Part shown: piece after piece, positions 17,535-26,543 of the stretch
Numbering within the stretch: position 1 is the first letter of the stretch
Layout of the letters: each line of letters starts with the position of its first letter
NCBI GenBank assembly: GCA_017940565.1
Contig: JAGAYH010000020.1
Span: 1 to 58,056, forward strand
Origin: Bacteroidaceae bacterium
GTDB lineage: Bacteria > Bacteroidota > Bacteroidia > Bacteroidales > Bacteroidaceae
Length of the DNA stretch: 58,056 nucleotides
Direction of reading: 5' to 3'
The notes under the pieces: generated by a model
What the model saw: the letters and a program-made list of their open reading frames with translations, nothing else
Told to the model about the DNA's origin: nothing
The model's database searches: none
Made by a program: the position numbers and the translations under genes

Positions 17535-20453
17535 ATGAAGAAGATTTTCATTCTGACGGCGCTCTGCACCCTGTTTGGCACATGGGGCATGGTGGCTCAT
17601 GCGAAGTATTATGGCATCCAGGTGGGCGGTGTAGAGGTTACTGACATTAATGCCTCGAATGTCACTGGCTCAAACATCAAGGCGAAAGACTCATCGCGCC
17701 CCTACTCAGTGGTTTACAATGCCTCAACCAATACGCTGACGCTCGACAATATCAAGATAGTGCGCACGGGCAGCTACAACCGCGCCATCCTCAATGAGAG
17801 CTGCGACGGGCTGACGGTAATATTCAAGAGTGCTTGCTCACTGGAAGCTGAAGATTCTTCACCAGTAAGACTCAACGCCAATACCACACTGAAGTCTGTC
17901 GATTTTTGCGATGTTTATATTCATGGAGGTAATGAGGATGGCCTGACAATTGGAAACGGTGCCACCCTGACTATTGACCGAGCTTATATAAGAATATCTG
18001 GTAGTGATAGTGACGGTCTATGTGGAAACACTGGCAATGAGAAGGTAATAGTGAAAAATAACGCTATCGTGAGTACGAGCGGCGGTTATCACGGGATGGA
18101 CAATACAGGTATAGACAATATCGCATCTCTTTACGTTGAGAATGCTTTCTTTCATACCGATAGAGCAAATAAACTGAAGGCTTTTACTTTGTCTGAAAAT
18201 ATGTACAGTCACCGAAATTACTACAATGCCGAAAAGCAAGGTTTTGGCTCCAATGGAACATCCGACGGTGGCGCAGTTCCCTGTGTCTATATCAATGAAG
18301 AAACGTTCCCTGATGACAGTCTAAGAGCATACATATTGAATACAGACTACAATTATTTAAAAAAGGGGGTATTGATTCACACATGTCCCGTTGAAGGAAT
18401 TGGTTTTTACTTGCAGATCGGTAACTCGACGACTAAAGGAGCACTGACAGAGCTGAAACTTTCATATACGAAAATAAGAAACCTGAAAGGCATAGAACAT
18501 TTTGAAAACCTGGCGAAACTAAATTGTGCCGGGCTCGGACTGACCACTCTTGATGTGACGCCTTTCCAACATTTGGAGTATTTGAAATGTGATGAGAATG
18601 AAATATCATCGTTGGATTTGAGAAAAAACCCGCAACTGAAAACGCTGTTCTGTAATGACAATAAACTGACTACGCTCAATATGTCTCAGCCAACAGCGGT
18701 GACGACGATAAAATGTAATAATAACAACCTGACCACGCTCAATCTGTCGAATCAGACAGCACTGTCAACATTAGACTGCAGCAACAACAACCTGACGGCA
18801 CTCAGCCTGCCCAATTCTGCAACGTTGATATCGTTGAATTGCAGTAACAACAACCTGACGGCACTTAACATGACGAATGCGACGGCCTTGAAAGAAGTCT
18901 ATTGTAATAACAACAACCTCTCCACGCTCAACTTGTCAAAACAGACCCAGTTGATTAGATTAGACTGTTCAAGTAACCAATTGACATCGCTGACTCTCGG
19001 TTGCAAGAGTTCGTTGGTTGTACTGTACTGCAGTACGAACAAACTCACACAATTAGATCTTGCAGGCTATAACCATATCAATTGGCTTGATTGTAGCGTC
19101 AATCGTCTGACATCGTTGACACTCTCATGCCCGACCTCATTGGAACGTCTGATATGCGGAGAAAATAGCCTTACGCAATTGGACCTTACGGATTATGTTA
19201 TACTCAGGTATCTTGATTGCAGTAGAAACAAGCTGACGTCACTCAACATTGGAGGTTGCGAGAAATTAGTCGAGTTACGATGTGGAAACAACAAACTGAC
19301 AGAATTAAATACTACGGACAATACGAGTTTGCAGGTACTACAATGCCAGAACAACAGCATATCTACGCTCGATTTGGCTAAGAACCAACAATTGTTGGAT
19401 ATCGATGCTTCCTGCAATAAATTGCAAACCCTGAATTTGTTGTGGTGTACGAAGTTGGAACAGAGCATTAAGATTTCAGGCAACAATATCAATGGCGAGG
19501 GACTGGACAATCTGATAGCCAACCTGCCGGCAAAGCATTTGAACATACGTTTGGTCGACCACGAATACGCAGACGAGCAGAATGAATGTACCGCGGCACA
19601 GGTGACAGCTGCAAGCAACAAAGGGTGGACGGTGCAGCATAATCTCAACGGTTGGAAAACAACGACTGAATGTGCATTATACGACCTGTGGATTAAAGGA
19701 CTGCACGTGCATAACCACGGACCAGTAGGACCAGTAGTAACTGGAACGAGCTACGACGCTGCCACGAATACGCTCACGCTCAACAATGCCAACATCACCT
19801 ACGACGGCTCGATAGCCATCCTCTCGAAGATCGATAACCTGAATGTGAAACTGACTGGAAAGAACGTCATCAATGCCCCGGGCTCGACGGTAGGCATGCG
19901 CCTCATGGCGAATACCGATGACAGCAAGGTGACCTTCTCCGGTGGCGGAGAGCTGAATGTTACCACGGGTGGTCCTGCATTATTTACATTTGCCGACGTG
20001 GAGTTTAAGGACGGCGTGAAAGTATCGGCAGAGTGCACCGACGTCTATAATGGAATGATAGGACGCAAGTTCTCGGCCGACGGGAATTTCCCCACCATCA
20101 TCATGTCGGGCGAGGGCACGGAGGTAAAGGCCAAGGGTGGCAAGCAAGGGTCGGTGTTGAACTTCCACGCCCTGAACTTCAGCGACGGCATCACCATCGC
20201 CGAGCCTACGGGAGCGACATACGCTGAGGACTCTGGCGTCGTGAAGGATAACAAGATAGTCGCCGGGGAGTGGGTAGTGTTCAAGAAAGGCAGTTTCAAT
20301 CCGGCCGACGTCAACCGCGACGGTACGGTGGACAGCGCCGGCATCGTGGCAGTCATCAAGGAAATGCCCGACGGTGACATGAAGGCGGACGTGAATGGTG
20401 ACAAAGCCATCGACTCGGCCGACATCGTGGCGGTGATTAAGGCCATGAAATAA
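17535..20453 (+). CDS. Secreted leucine-rich repeat protein with dockerin-like C-terminus
   Basis: 972 residues with a signal peptide (about 1-24). Residues 300-690 hold many short leucine-rich repeats of the type LDCSNNNLTALSL, each about 21 residues, as in Bacteroidetes internalin-like proteins. The flanking regions are similar to each other: YNASTNTLTLDNI before the repeats and YDAATNTLTLNNANITYDG after them, each followed by beta-helix-like sequence. The last 48 residues are a two-loop dockerin-like module nearly identical to that of the phosphoesterase; the first loop has SAGIVAV where the other protein has SADIVAV, so one calcium ligand is lost. The protein is probably displayed or secreted and binds proteins or glycans. 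No enzyme domain was recognised. Confidence 0.87.
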   Translation: MKKIFILTALCTLFGTWGMVAHAKYYGIQVGGVEVTDINASNVTGSNIKAKDSSRPYSVVYNASTNTLTLDNIKIVRTGSYNRAILNESCDGLTVIFKSACSLEAEDSSPVRLNANTTLKSVDFCDVYIHGGNEDGLTIGNGATLTIDRAYIRISGSDSDGLCGNTGNEKVIVKNNAIVSTSGGYHGMDNTGIDNIASLYVENAFFHTDRANKLKAFTLSENMYSHRNYYNAEKQGFGSNGTSDGGAVPCVYINEETFPDDSLRAYILNTDYNYLKKGVLIHTCPVEGIGFYLQIGNSTTKGALTELKLSYTKIRNLKGIEHFENLAKLNCAGLGLTTLDVTPFQHLEYLKCDENEISSLDLRKNPQLKTLFCNDNKLTTLNMSQPTAVTTIKCNNNNLTTLNLSNQTALSTLDCSNNNLTALSLPNSATLISLNCSNNNLTALNMTNATALKEVYCNNNNLSTLNLSKQTQLIRLDCSSNQLTSLTLGCKSSLVVLYCSTNKLTQLDLAGYNHINWLDCSVNRLTSLTLSCPTSLERLICGENSLTQLDLTDYVILRYLDCSRNKLTSLNIGGCEKLVELRCGNNKLTELNTTDNTSLQVLQCQNNSISTLDLAKNQQLLDIDASCNKLQTLNLLWCTKLEQSIKISGNNINGEGLDNLIANLPAKHLNIRLVDHEYADEQNECTAAQVTAASNKGWTVQHNLNGWKTTTECALYDLWIKGLHVHNHGPVGPVVTGTSYDAATNTLTLNNANITYDGSIAILSKIDNLNVKLTGKNVINAPGSTVGMRLMANTDDSKVTFSGGGELNVTTGGPALFTFADVEFKDGVKVSAECTDVYNGMIGRKFSADGNFPTIIMSGEGTEVKAKGGKQGSVLNFHALNFSDGITIAEPTGATYAEDSGVVKDNKIVAGEWVVFKKGSFNPADVNRDGTVDSAGIVAVIKEMPDGDMKADVNGDKAIDSADIVAVIKAMK

Positions 20454-20500
20454 TAAGGAAAAGACAGTAACTGTAGCCACTATAGGGACTATACATATAA

Positions 20501-20533
20501 ACGCGGCACACCTCATTCGGGCGTGCCGCGTTT
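20501..20533 (+). terminator. Probable terminator after the leucine-rich repeat gene
   Basis: Nine-base stem ACGCGGCAC / GTGCCGCGT with a 13-base loop. The T run that follows is short, so termination efficiency is uncertain. Confidence 0.5.
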
Positions 20534-20610
20534 GCAGATAAAATGAAAATAATTATCGGCTTTACAATAAAAAATGGTTTTTAATCATCTGACATATCAA
20601 AGAAATTTCG

Positions 20611-20618
20611 TACTTTTG
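20611..20618 (+). promoter_or_regulatory. -7 box of the tRNA-Leu gene
   Basis: TACTTTTG matches TAnnTTTG and sits 22 bp before the first base of the tRNA. Confidence 0.55.
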
Positions 20619-20639
20619 CGCCGTGTTTGAGAAAATGAA

Positions 20640-20721
20640 GCCCAGATGGCGGAATTGGTAGACGCGTTGGTCTCAAACACCAATGCCGCAAGGCGTGCCG
20701 GTTCGATCCCGGCTCTGGGTA
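20640..20721 (+). tRNA. tRNA-Leu (anticodon CAA)
   Basis: The acceptor stem GCCCAGA pairs with TCTGGGT (one G-T pair at the end). The D-arm is TGGCGGAATTGGTAGACGCG. The anticodon stem TTGGT / ACCAA encloses loop CTCAAAC, giving anticodon CAA for leucine codon UUG. A short variable arm (TGCCGCAAGGCGT) typical of class II tRNAs and a GGTTCGATCCC T-arm follow. CCA is not encoded (the genome has CTA after the discriminator A). Confidence 0.95.
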
Positions 20722-20726
20722 CTAAA

Positions 20727-20767
20727 AGCACCTTGAAAGTTATGGCTTTCAAGGTGCTATGTTTTTT
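20727..20767 (+). terminator. Intrinsic terminator after tRNA-Leu
   Basis: Perfect 13-bp stem AGCACCTTGAAAG / CTTTCAAGGTGCT, six-base loop, then ATG and a run of six T. Confidence 0.9.
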
Positions 20768-20813
20768 CATTTCGTGCTAAGATGAAGGTGAAAAAATGGG
20801 TGCGTTCCTTCTC

Positions 20814-20972
20814 TTACTTCTCCTTCAGGTGCAGATAGACGGCATAGCGGCTGAAGTGGATGCCGTTATAGGGCTCGAGGAAGAACTCGTGAGTTGCACA
20901 GTCTTGCGGAACGCGGAAGCGGAGGGTGTGGCCCTGGTCGCTGCGCTCCATGCTCTTCATGACTTTTCCCAT
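20814..20972 (-). pseudogene. 52-codon remnant resembling a glycosidase C-terminus
   Basis: A short frame from ATG 20972 to TAA 20814, starting 20 bp after the murQ stop codon. It reads LRFRVPQDCATHEFF then LEPYNGIHFSRYAVYL near its end. The pattern of L-x-P-[FY]-x-x-I-H-x-x-R-Y-x-V-Y resembles, from memory, the extreme C-terminus of DUF1680/GH127 beta-L-arabinofuranosidases. No catalytic domain is present upstream, because murQ occupies that place. It may be the decayed end of a displaced glycosidase gene, or a very small protein co-transcribed with murQ. It continues in an open frame upstream only as a shadow of murQ. Confidence 0.4.
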
Positions 20973-20992
20973 TCGTTGACTGGTTTGTCTGT

Positions 20993-21808
20993 TTACTTCT
21001 TCATGGCTTCGAGCGCGGCCTCCACGGAACCGTGGAGCAGGAGTAGCTGCTTGGCTTGTCCGTAGCCCAGACCGAGTTCTTCTACGAGCATACGGGTGCC
21101 GCGGTCGATGAGTTTCTGGTTGGTGAGCTGCATGTTCACCATCTTGTTGCCCTTCACGCGGCCGAGCTGTATCATCAGGGCGGTGCTTATCATGTTGAGA
21201 ATCATCTTCTGTCCCGTTCCCGACTTCATGCGCGAGCTGCCGGTGACAAATTCCGGGCCGACGACCATTTCGATGGCCACGTCGGCCTCTTTCGTCATGG
21301 GGGCGCCCGGGTTGCTGGTGATGCATGCCGTCAGTATGTGGCGGTTGCGGGCTTCGCGCAGGGCGCCGATGACGTAGGGCGTGGTGCCCGAAGCGGCAAT
21401 GCCCACCACGGTGTCGCGGTGGTTGATGTTGTGCTCCATGAGGTCTTCCCAGCCCTTGTGCTCGTTGTCCTCGGCGTTTTCAATGGACCGGCGCAGGGCC
21501 GACTCGCCGCCGGCGATGATGCCCACCACCATCGAGGGCGGCATGCCGTAGGTGGGCGGTATTTCCGAGGCATCGAGCACGCCGAGGCGGCCGCTCGTGC
21601 CGGCGCCGATGTAGAACAGGCGGCCGCCTTGCCGCATGCGGGGCACCAGCAGCGTTACGAAGCGCTCCACTTGGGGTATGGCGCGTTTTACGGCGAGGGC
21701 CACCTTCTGGTCCTCCTCGTTGATGTGAGTCAGCAATTCGCCTATCGACATCTGTTCCAGATGGTCGTAGGGCGACGGTTGTTCCGTAATTTTCACAAAG
21801 TCTTCCAT
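20993..21808 (-). CDS. murQ: N-acetylmuramic acid 6-phosphate etherase MurQ
   Basis: 271 residues from ATG 21808 (MEDFVKITEQPSPYDHLEQM); the longer frame to 21847 runs over the -7 box. The SIS-fold signature is clear: YIGAGTSGRLGVLDASE, then GIIAGGESALRRSIENAED and VGIAASGTTPYVIGAL, with SSRMKSGTGQKMILN near the end. MurQ removes the D-lactyl ether from MurNAc-6-phosphate to give GlcNAc-6-phosphate in cell-wall recycling. The usual Bacteroidales partners (a MurNAc kinase or AnmK) are not adjacent here. Its occurrence with the M15 and VanX-type peptidases elsewhere in the window fits peptidoglycan recovery. Confidence 0.95.
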   Translation of the reverse strand: MEDFVKITEQPSPYDHLEQMSIGELLTHINEEDQKVALAVKRAIPQVERFVTLLVPRMRQGGRLFYIGAGTSGRLGVLDASEIPPTYGMPPSMVVGIIAGGESALRRSIENAEDNEHKGWEDLMEHNINHRDTVVGIAASGTTPYVIGALREARNRHILTACITSNPGAPMTKEADVAIEMVVGPEFVTGSSRMKSGTGQKMILNMISTALMIQLGRVKGNKMVNMQLTNQKLIDRGTRMLVEELGLGYGQAKQLLLLHGSVEAALEAMKK

Positions 21809-21829
21809 TGTCGGTCTTTTTTGGCTCTG

Positions 21830-21837
21830 CAAAATTA
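21830..21837 (-). promoter_or_regulatory. -7 box of murQ
   Basis: The minus strand reads TAATTTTG 22 bp before the murQ ATG. Confidence 0.5.
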
Positions 21838-21878
21838 CAAAAAACACTTCAACCGGCCGCGATGGCGGGCGGGTAAAA

Positions 21879-21935
21879 CGAAAACGGAGTCAGTCGGGCC
21901 TAAATCGGATATAGGCGCGGCGAAAGCCGAGTCGG
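21879..21935 (-). repeat. 21-bp-period intergenic array, three units
   Basis: The CGG/CCG centres are at 21885, 21906 and 21927, exactly 21 bp apart. Units are CGAAAACGGAGTCAG, CTAAATCGGATATAG and CGAAAGCCGAGTCGG. The array lies between the murQ -7 box and the -33 box of the divergent HerA-like gene. Confidence 0.75.
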
Positions 21936-21988
21936 TTTTTCTAAAGCGCGGGCTCCGGGGGCGAAGACGCATTTTCGAGGCAAAAAAT

Positions 21989-22019
21989 TTTGATGATTCG
22001 CAAAATTGGCGTAATATTG
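21989..22019 (+). promoter_or_regulatory. Promoter of the HerA-like gene
   Basis: TTTG at 21989-21992, 19 bp spacer, TAATATTG at 22012-22019 (one mismatch to TAnnTTTG), 36 bp before the ATG. Confidence 0.6.
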
Positions 22020-22055
22020 TACCTGAAAAGTTTTACTCCACATTTCTGATTCATT

Positions 22056-23627
22056 ATGTACGACAAAGACAAAGGACTCTACATCGCCCATTGCGCCGGC
22101 GGGCCGCTGAGCATCCTCGGCAAGATGGCCAACCGCCACGGCCTCATTGCCGGAGCCACCGGCACGGGTAAGACCGTCACCCTGCAAGTCATCGCCGAGA
22201 GCTTCTGCCAGGTGGGCGTGCCCTGTTTCATGGCCGACATGAAGGGCGACCTCTCCGGCATCAGCCAGACGGGCAAGATGTCATCGTTCATCGAAAAGCG
22301 CCTGCCCGAGTTCGGGCTCGACACCCCGCAGTTCCAAAGCTGCCCTGTGCGCTTCTACGACGTCTTCGGCGAGCAGGGCCACCCCATGCGCGCCACCATC
22401 TCGCAGATGGGTCCCCAACTGCTCTCGCGGCTGCTCGGACTGAACGAGACGCAAGACGGCGTGCTCAACATCGTCTTCCGCATTGCCGACGAGCGCGGGC
22501 TCTTGCTGCTGGACATCAAGGACCTGCGCGCCATGCTCGACTTCGTGTCGAAAAACGCCAAGCAGTACACCACCACCTACGGCAACATCTCCCCCGCCAC
22601 CGTGGGCGCCATACAGCGGGCCCTGCTGGCTCTGGAGAACCAGGGCGCCAACCTGTTTTTCGGCGAACCGGCCTTCGACATCCACGACCTGCTGCAGACC
22701 GAAGGCGGCAAGGGCGTGATGAGCGTGCTCGCCGCCGACAAACTGATGATGCAGCCCAAACTCTACTCCACCTTCCTGCTGTGGTTGCTCTCCGACCTCT
22801 ACTCGCAGTTGCCCGAGGTGGGCGATATGGAACTGCCAAAGCTCATCTTCTTCTTCGACGAGGCCCACATGCTCTTTGAGGACACCTCGAAGGCCTTGAC
22901 CGACAAGATTGAGCAGGTCATCCGTCTCATCCGGAGCAAGGGCGTAGGCATCTACTTCGTCACCCAGAGCCCTTCCGACATTCCCGAAAACATACTCGGC
23001 CAGTTGGGCAACCGCGTGCAGCACGCTCTGCGTGCCTATACCCCCAAAGACCAGCGGGCGGTGAAGACCGCGGCCGACACCTTCCGTCCCAATCCGGCCT
23101 TCAAGACCGACGAAGCCATCATGAACCTTGAAACGGGCGAGGCCCTCGTCTCGTTCCTCGACGAAAAGGGAGCCCCCACGGTGGTGGAGCGTGCCAAAAT
23201 ACTTTTCCCCCTCAGCCAGATAGGCGCCATCACCGAAGGCCAGCGCGGCGACCTCATCCGCCAGTCGCGCGTCTATGGCAAATATGACAAACCCATTGAC
23301 CGCGAAAGCGCCTTCGAAGTGCTCATGGCCGAGGCCCTGACCGCCGAGCAGGAGGCCGACGACGCGAAAGAGGCTGCCAAGGAAGAAAAGTCGGGGGGCA
23401 AGAAAAAGACCGGCCTCATTGCCAAAATCATCAAGGCCGTGGTCACCGCCGTCACCGCCACCATGGCCACGTTGCTGGGCACGATGGTCTCTGATGCCGT
23501 TACGGGCAAGAAGACCAAGTCAAAGACTTCGGCCACCGGCCGTGTGGCCAAAAACGCCACGTCGGCAGCCACGCGTACCATTACCCGTGAGCTGACCCGC
23601 GACATCCTGGGCAATCTTATCAAGTGA
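22056..23627 (+). CDS. HerA-like / DUF853 P-loop ATPase
   Basis: 523 residues. Walker A is GATGTGKT (residues 33-40), Walker B is [12 protein letters not shown], and an arginine-finger type region [20 protein letters not shown] follows. These features fit the DUF853 branch of the FtsK/HerA superfamily. The C-terminal 90 residues differ: a charged Glu/Lys stretch followed by alternating small hydrophobic residues ([20 protein letters not shown]), which could be a membrane-associated or oligomerisation helix. HerA proteins usually pump DNA, but the DUF853 branch has no settled role. No NurA nuclease or defence gene lies next to it, so a defence role is not supported. Confidence 0.88.
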   Translation: MYDKDKGLYIAHCAGGPLSILGKMANRHGLIAGATGTGKTVTLQVIAESFCQVGVPCFMADMKGDLSGISQTGKMSSFIEKRLPEFGLDTPQFQSCPVRFYDVFGEQGHPMRATISQMGPQLLSRLLGLNETQDGVLNIVFRIADERGLLLLDIKDLRAMLDFVSKNAKQYTTTYGNISPATVGAIQRALLALENQGANLFFGEPAFDIHDLLQTEGGKGVMSVLAADKLMMQPKLYSTFLLWLLSDLYSQLPEVGDMELPKLIFFFDEAHMLFEDTSKALTDKIEQVIRLIRSKGVGIYFVTQSPSDIPENILGQLGNRVQHALRAYTPKDQRAVKTAADTFRPNPAFKTDEAIMNLETGEALVSFLDEKGAPTVVERAKILFPLSQIGAITEGQRGDLIRQSRVYGKYDKPIDRESAFEVLMAEALTAEQEADDAKEAAKEEKSGGKKKTGLIAKIIKAVVTAVTATMATLLGTMVSDAVTGKKTKSKTSATGRVAKNATSAATRTITRELTRDILGNLIK

Positions 23628-23647
23628 CCGCCCCGGCTGTGTAAACA

Positions 23648-23710
23648 GAAACGGCGCTTCAAAAATTTGAAACGGCGCCTCGAAATTTCGAGGCGCCGTT
23701 TCGTTCGCTT
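23648..23710. repeat. 21-bp-period palindromic array between convergent genes
   Basis: Three units start at 23648, 23669 and 23690: GAAACGGCGCTTC, GAAACGGCGCCTC and GAGGCGCCGTTTC. The second and third form a long perfect inverted repeat (GGCGCCTCGAAA / TTTCGAGGCGCC). The array fills the 93-bp gap between the stop codons of the HerA-like and transglutaminase genes, so it could form a bidirectional terminator hairpin. Confidence 0.75.
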
Positions 23711-23720
23711 TTGGTAAACC

Positions 23721-24950
23721 TTATTTTCCTATAGGCTGAATCTTGCGGCGCACTTCTGACGTGATGGGGAGGAGCGTGTAGCCTACGGTGTTGTTCTTAA
23801 AGAACTTGTCATACCTTCTCATATTGTTCTGCGCATACTCCATGGCCTTGTTGAAGGTGAGGAGCGACGCTTCGTTCTTGGTGCGGTGGGCCATGGTGGA
23901 ATCGAGCTTTTCGTCGGGAAAATAGTCGTCCAGATTCACGTTGCCCACCATGGTGGTCTCCAAGTAGTTGGCGTGGCGCATCTCGCGGTCGGTGTAGAAA
24001 CCCACGAACATGTGGCGGGGCAGGCGCACGAGGATGGGCACGATGTTGATGGCCCGCATCAGCGACGCCATGAGGACGCTGCCGTCGAGACAGTTGATTT
24101 GAGATGAGGCCAGAGCGTCGTCGAAGGTGCGCACGCGCTGGGCTGCCACCACGCCGGAGGAGAACGAGGAGTTGGAGATGGAACTGTATTTGAATCCGCG
24201 GCGCTGCAACACGTTCCACAGGGCATAGACCTGGCGCACGACGGTGGCCGAGTCGCCTTGGTAGCCCACGAAGCGGTTGATGATGCGCGTGTTGAGGGCT
24301 TCGCGGAGCACTTGGTCTATTTGGGGGTTGTCTTCGTTGACGTAGGCGGCAAAGAGCTGGCGGCGGTCAATGAAGCGGCGCTGCTTGCCGTTGTCGTAGG
24401 GGCGGTAGTAGCCCAGCAGACACTCGTTGATGCTGCGCACGGAGAAGGTGCGTACTTTCTCTCTTTCGCGATGGTGCCCCACCTGGGCCTGGATGACCAC
24501 ACTGACGGGCGTTGCCTGCACATTGGCCCGCAGGGCACCGTAGTTCCACACGATGTCGGGGTAAACCACGTATTCCGTCCACGGCCGCGGCAATACGAAC
24601 TCGGATACGGAGCGGCGGAAGAAAGGTGTTTCTGCCACTTCCACCCTGATGCGCGTGTTGCGTGTCCGTGAATGCACCTTCACACCGATGAGCGACGAAG
24701 GCGTGCCCACGTAAGGCGTGTCGCAGGGCAGGATGAAGTTCTCGTCGCTGGTGGCGGTGGCCAGAATGGCCGATGGGAAGATGTTGCCGCCCAGACTGTC
24801 GACGATTTCCATCGACGTGTTGGCGAAGAGGCGGTTGTAGAGGGCATAGCCCAATGCTCCCAGCAGCACCAGGCCCACCAGCAGGAGCAGTTCCCACCGC
24901 CGAATGCTGATGAGAATACGGATGAGAGGTGTCTTCTTTTGTTTTGGCAT
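23721..24950 (-). CDS. Membrane-anchored transglutaminase-like domain protein
   Basis: 409 residues with an N-terminal membrane helix (about 18-39, WELLLLVGLVLLGALGYALY). A beta-rich extracytoplasmic domain follows (IRVEVAETPFFRRSVSEFVL). The transglutaminase-like core has the catalytic-type Cys287 in NCLDGSVLMASL, His313 in LPRHMFVGFY and an acidic residue in NYLETTMVG. The family includes proteases, peptide amidases and transglutaminases, so the reaction is open. It starts 7 bp after the HI0933-family gene and is probably co-transcribed with it. Confidence 0.75.
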   Translation of the reverse strand: MPKQKKTPLIRILISIRRWELLLLVGLVLLGALGYALYNRLFANTSMEIVDSLGGNIFPSAILATATSDENFILPCDTPYVGTPSSLIGVKVHSRTRNTRIRVEVAETPFFRRSVSEFVLPRPWTEYVVYPDIVWNYGALRANVQATPVSVVIQAQVGHHREREKVRTFSVRSINECLLGYYRPYDNGKQRRFIDRRQLFAAYVNEDNPQIDQVLREALNTRIINRFVGYQGDSATVVRQVYALWNVLQRRGFKYSSISNSSFSSGVVAAQRVRTFDDALASSQINCLDGSVLMASLMRAINIVPILVRLPRHMFVGFYTDREMRHANYLETTMVGNVNLDDYFPDEKLDSTMAHRTKNEASLLTFNKAMEYAQNNMRRYDKFFKNNTVGYTLLPITSEVRRKIQPIGK

Positions 24951-24957
24951 ACAGAAA

Positions 24958-26145
24958 TTAGTTCTTGTTGCAGATGGCCTTGGCCACGGTGTAGGCTGTG
25001 GTCCACGCGGCCTGGAAATTGAATCCCCCCGTTATGCCGTCAACGTCGAGCACTTCGCCTGCAAAGTAGAGGCGGGGCATGACGCGGCTCTCGAGGGTGG
25101 CTGGATTGACAGACGTCAGGCTGATGCCGCCGCAGGTGACGAACTCGTCCTTGTAGGGGCCTTGGCCGTTGACGCTGTAGATGTCGTTGCAGATTGTATT
25201 GACAAGCTTGTTGAGGCGCTTGCCGTGCAGGTCGGAGCATAGTCCGCCGGCTTCGCCCAGACTGCGCCAGACCAGGTATGACCAGAGCCGTGACGACAGG
25301 CCCTGAGGAACTGCGTTGGCCAGTTGCTTCTTCGGGTTGTTCGCGGCGGTTTCCCTGAGTAAGGAGTGCACCGTGTCGTCGTTCTGCCCCATCCAGTTGA
25401 TGGAGATGGTGGCGTGGTACTTGCACTCGGCCAGATGGCGTGCGGCGAAACTGGAGAGCTTCAGTATGGCCGGGCCGCTGAATCCCCAGTGGGTGATGAG
25501 CAGGGCGCCGTCGGTGCGGAACTTGGTGCCGGGCAGCATGACCGAGGCGTGTTCCGTAGCCACTCCCATCATGTTTTGCAGGTTGCTGCTGTGGCCGTCG
25601 ATGCTGAGGCTGAGGAGCGAGGGCACGGGCTTCTCTATGGCGTGGCCGGCGTCGGCCAGCCACTTCAGCAGGCCGGTGACGTAAGGCTGCCCGCCTGTGG
25701 TGACGCACACGTAGTCGTAGTCGCCGAGGGTGTCGAGGCCGGCAATCTTTTCGCCGCACCGTATGTGGACACCCAGCCGCGCGGCAGCCGTCAGCAGACA
25801 GTCCACAATGGTCTGTGCCTGCTGTGTGGCGGGGAATATGCGGCCGTCGGGCTCTGCCGTGAGCCTCACGCCGTGAGCCTCGAACCATTCGCGGGCCTCC
25901 TGCGGGCCGAAGGTGCGGAACAGGCGTTTCATCAGCCGGTGGCCGCGAGGATAGACGTTTTTCAGGTCTTCCACGCTCTGGAACGTATTGGTGCAGTTGC
26001 AGCGTCCGCCGCCCGAGAGCGACACCTTGTTCAGCAGGTGCTGGCTGCGCTCGATGATGGTCACATCCATTCCGGGGACCATCTCTTTCAGGTTTATGGC
26101 CAGAAAGAAGCCTGCTGCTCCACCGCCTATGATGATTGTCTTCAT
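24958..26145 (-). CDS. NAD(P)/FAD-dependent oxidoreductase, HI0933 family
   Basis: 395 residues. The N-terminus has the dinucleotide-binding IIIGGGAAGFFLAINL (GxGxxG) with an acidic residue after the second strand (TIIERS). The family motif SGGGRCNCTN follows (LSLSGGGRCNCTNTF). The C-terminal GEVLDVDGITGGFNFQAAW and the A-W-x-[ST]-[GA] region fit the FAD-binding end of the HI0933/YhiN group. Its physiological substrate is unknown; the family is thought to reduce small molecules or tRNA-related substrates. First gene of a two-gene minus-strand operon. Confidence 0.9.
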   Translation of the reverse strand: MKTIIIGGGAAGFFLAINLKEMVPGMDVTIIERSQHLLNKVSLSGGGRCNCTNTFQSVEDLKNVYPRGHRLMKRLFRTFGPQEAREWFEAHGVRLTAEPDGRIFPATQQAQTIVDCLLTAAARLGVHIRCGEKIAGLDTLGDYDYVCVTTGGQPYVTGLLKWLADAGHAIEKPVPSLLSLSIDGHSSNLQNMMGVATEHASVMLPGTKFRTDGALLITHWGFSGPAILKLSSFAARHLAECKYHATISINWMGQNDDTVHSLLRETAANNPKKQLANAVPQGLSSRLWSYLVWRSLGEAGGLCSDLHGKRLNKLVNTICNDIYSVNGQGPYKDEFVTCGGISLTSVNPATLESRVMPRLYFAGEVLDVDGITGGFNFQAAWTTAYTVAKAICNKN

Positions 26146-26169
26146 TGTTTCCCGAAAAGTTTTTCACTG

Positions 26170-26177
26170 CAAAGTTA
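26170..26177 (-). promoter_or_regulatory. -7 box of the HI0933/transglutaminase operon
   Basis: The minus strand reads TAACTTTG 25 bp before ATG 26145. No matching -33 TTTG was seen. Confidence 0.5.
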
Positions 26178-26255
26178 GCAATTCATTCCGATGCACGTAT
26201 GGTTTTTTGCCGGAAACGTATGGTCCCTTGCGCCGGGCAGTCTTTCTGCGGCATA

Positions 26256-26315
26256 CCAAAACGGAGATGGAAAGAACTAAATCGGATTTAGGCCGGACGA
26301 AGTCCGATTTGGTCG
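26256..26315 (-). repeat. 21-bp-period intergenic array, three units
   Basis: The CGG/CCG centres are at 26262, 26283 and 26304, exactly 21 bp apart. The middle unit is the palindromic CTAAATCGGATTTAG. The array is inside the 398-bp divergent gap before the EF-G paralogue. The rest of that gap (26316-26543) is AT-rich towards the gene; no clear core promoter or riboswitch was recognised in it. Confidence 0.72.
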
Positions 26316-26543
26316 TGCCGGACAGCTCGTTCCGGCCCGCAGGCCGGCGAAGGGAACAGGGCGGAAACGGGGCGGAAAAATAAAAAACAGGCAACTTCTT
26401 TGCGACTCTGTCGTTTTCTGTCGCGTTTTTGGCGGATGAACTGAAAAAAGCAAGATTAAAAGTTGGCCGTTCACCGATTTTTTGGTAAATTGCGCTCGCT
26501 TTTTGCAAATTCAGAAATAATACAATTAAATACAAATTAAATC

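Noticed and set aside
22056-23627. HerA-like ATPase as part of an anti-phage system
   Set aside because: No NurA, Sir2, nuclease or other defence partner is adjacent; neighbours are murQ and a convergent envelope gene.
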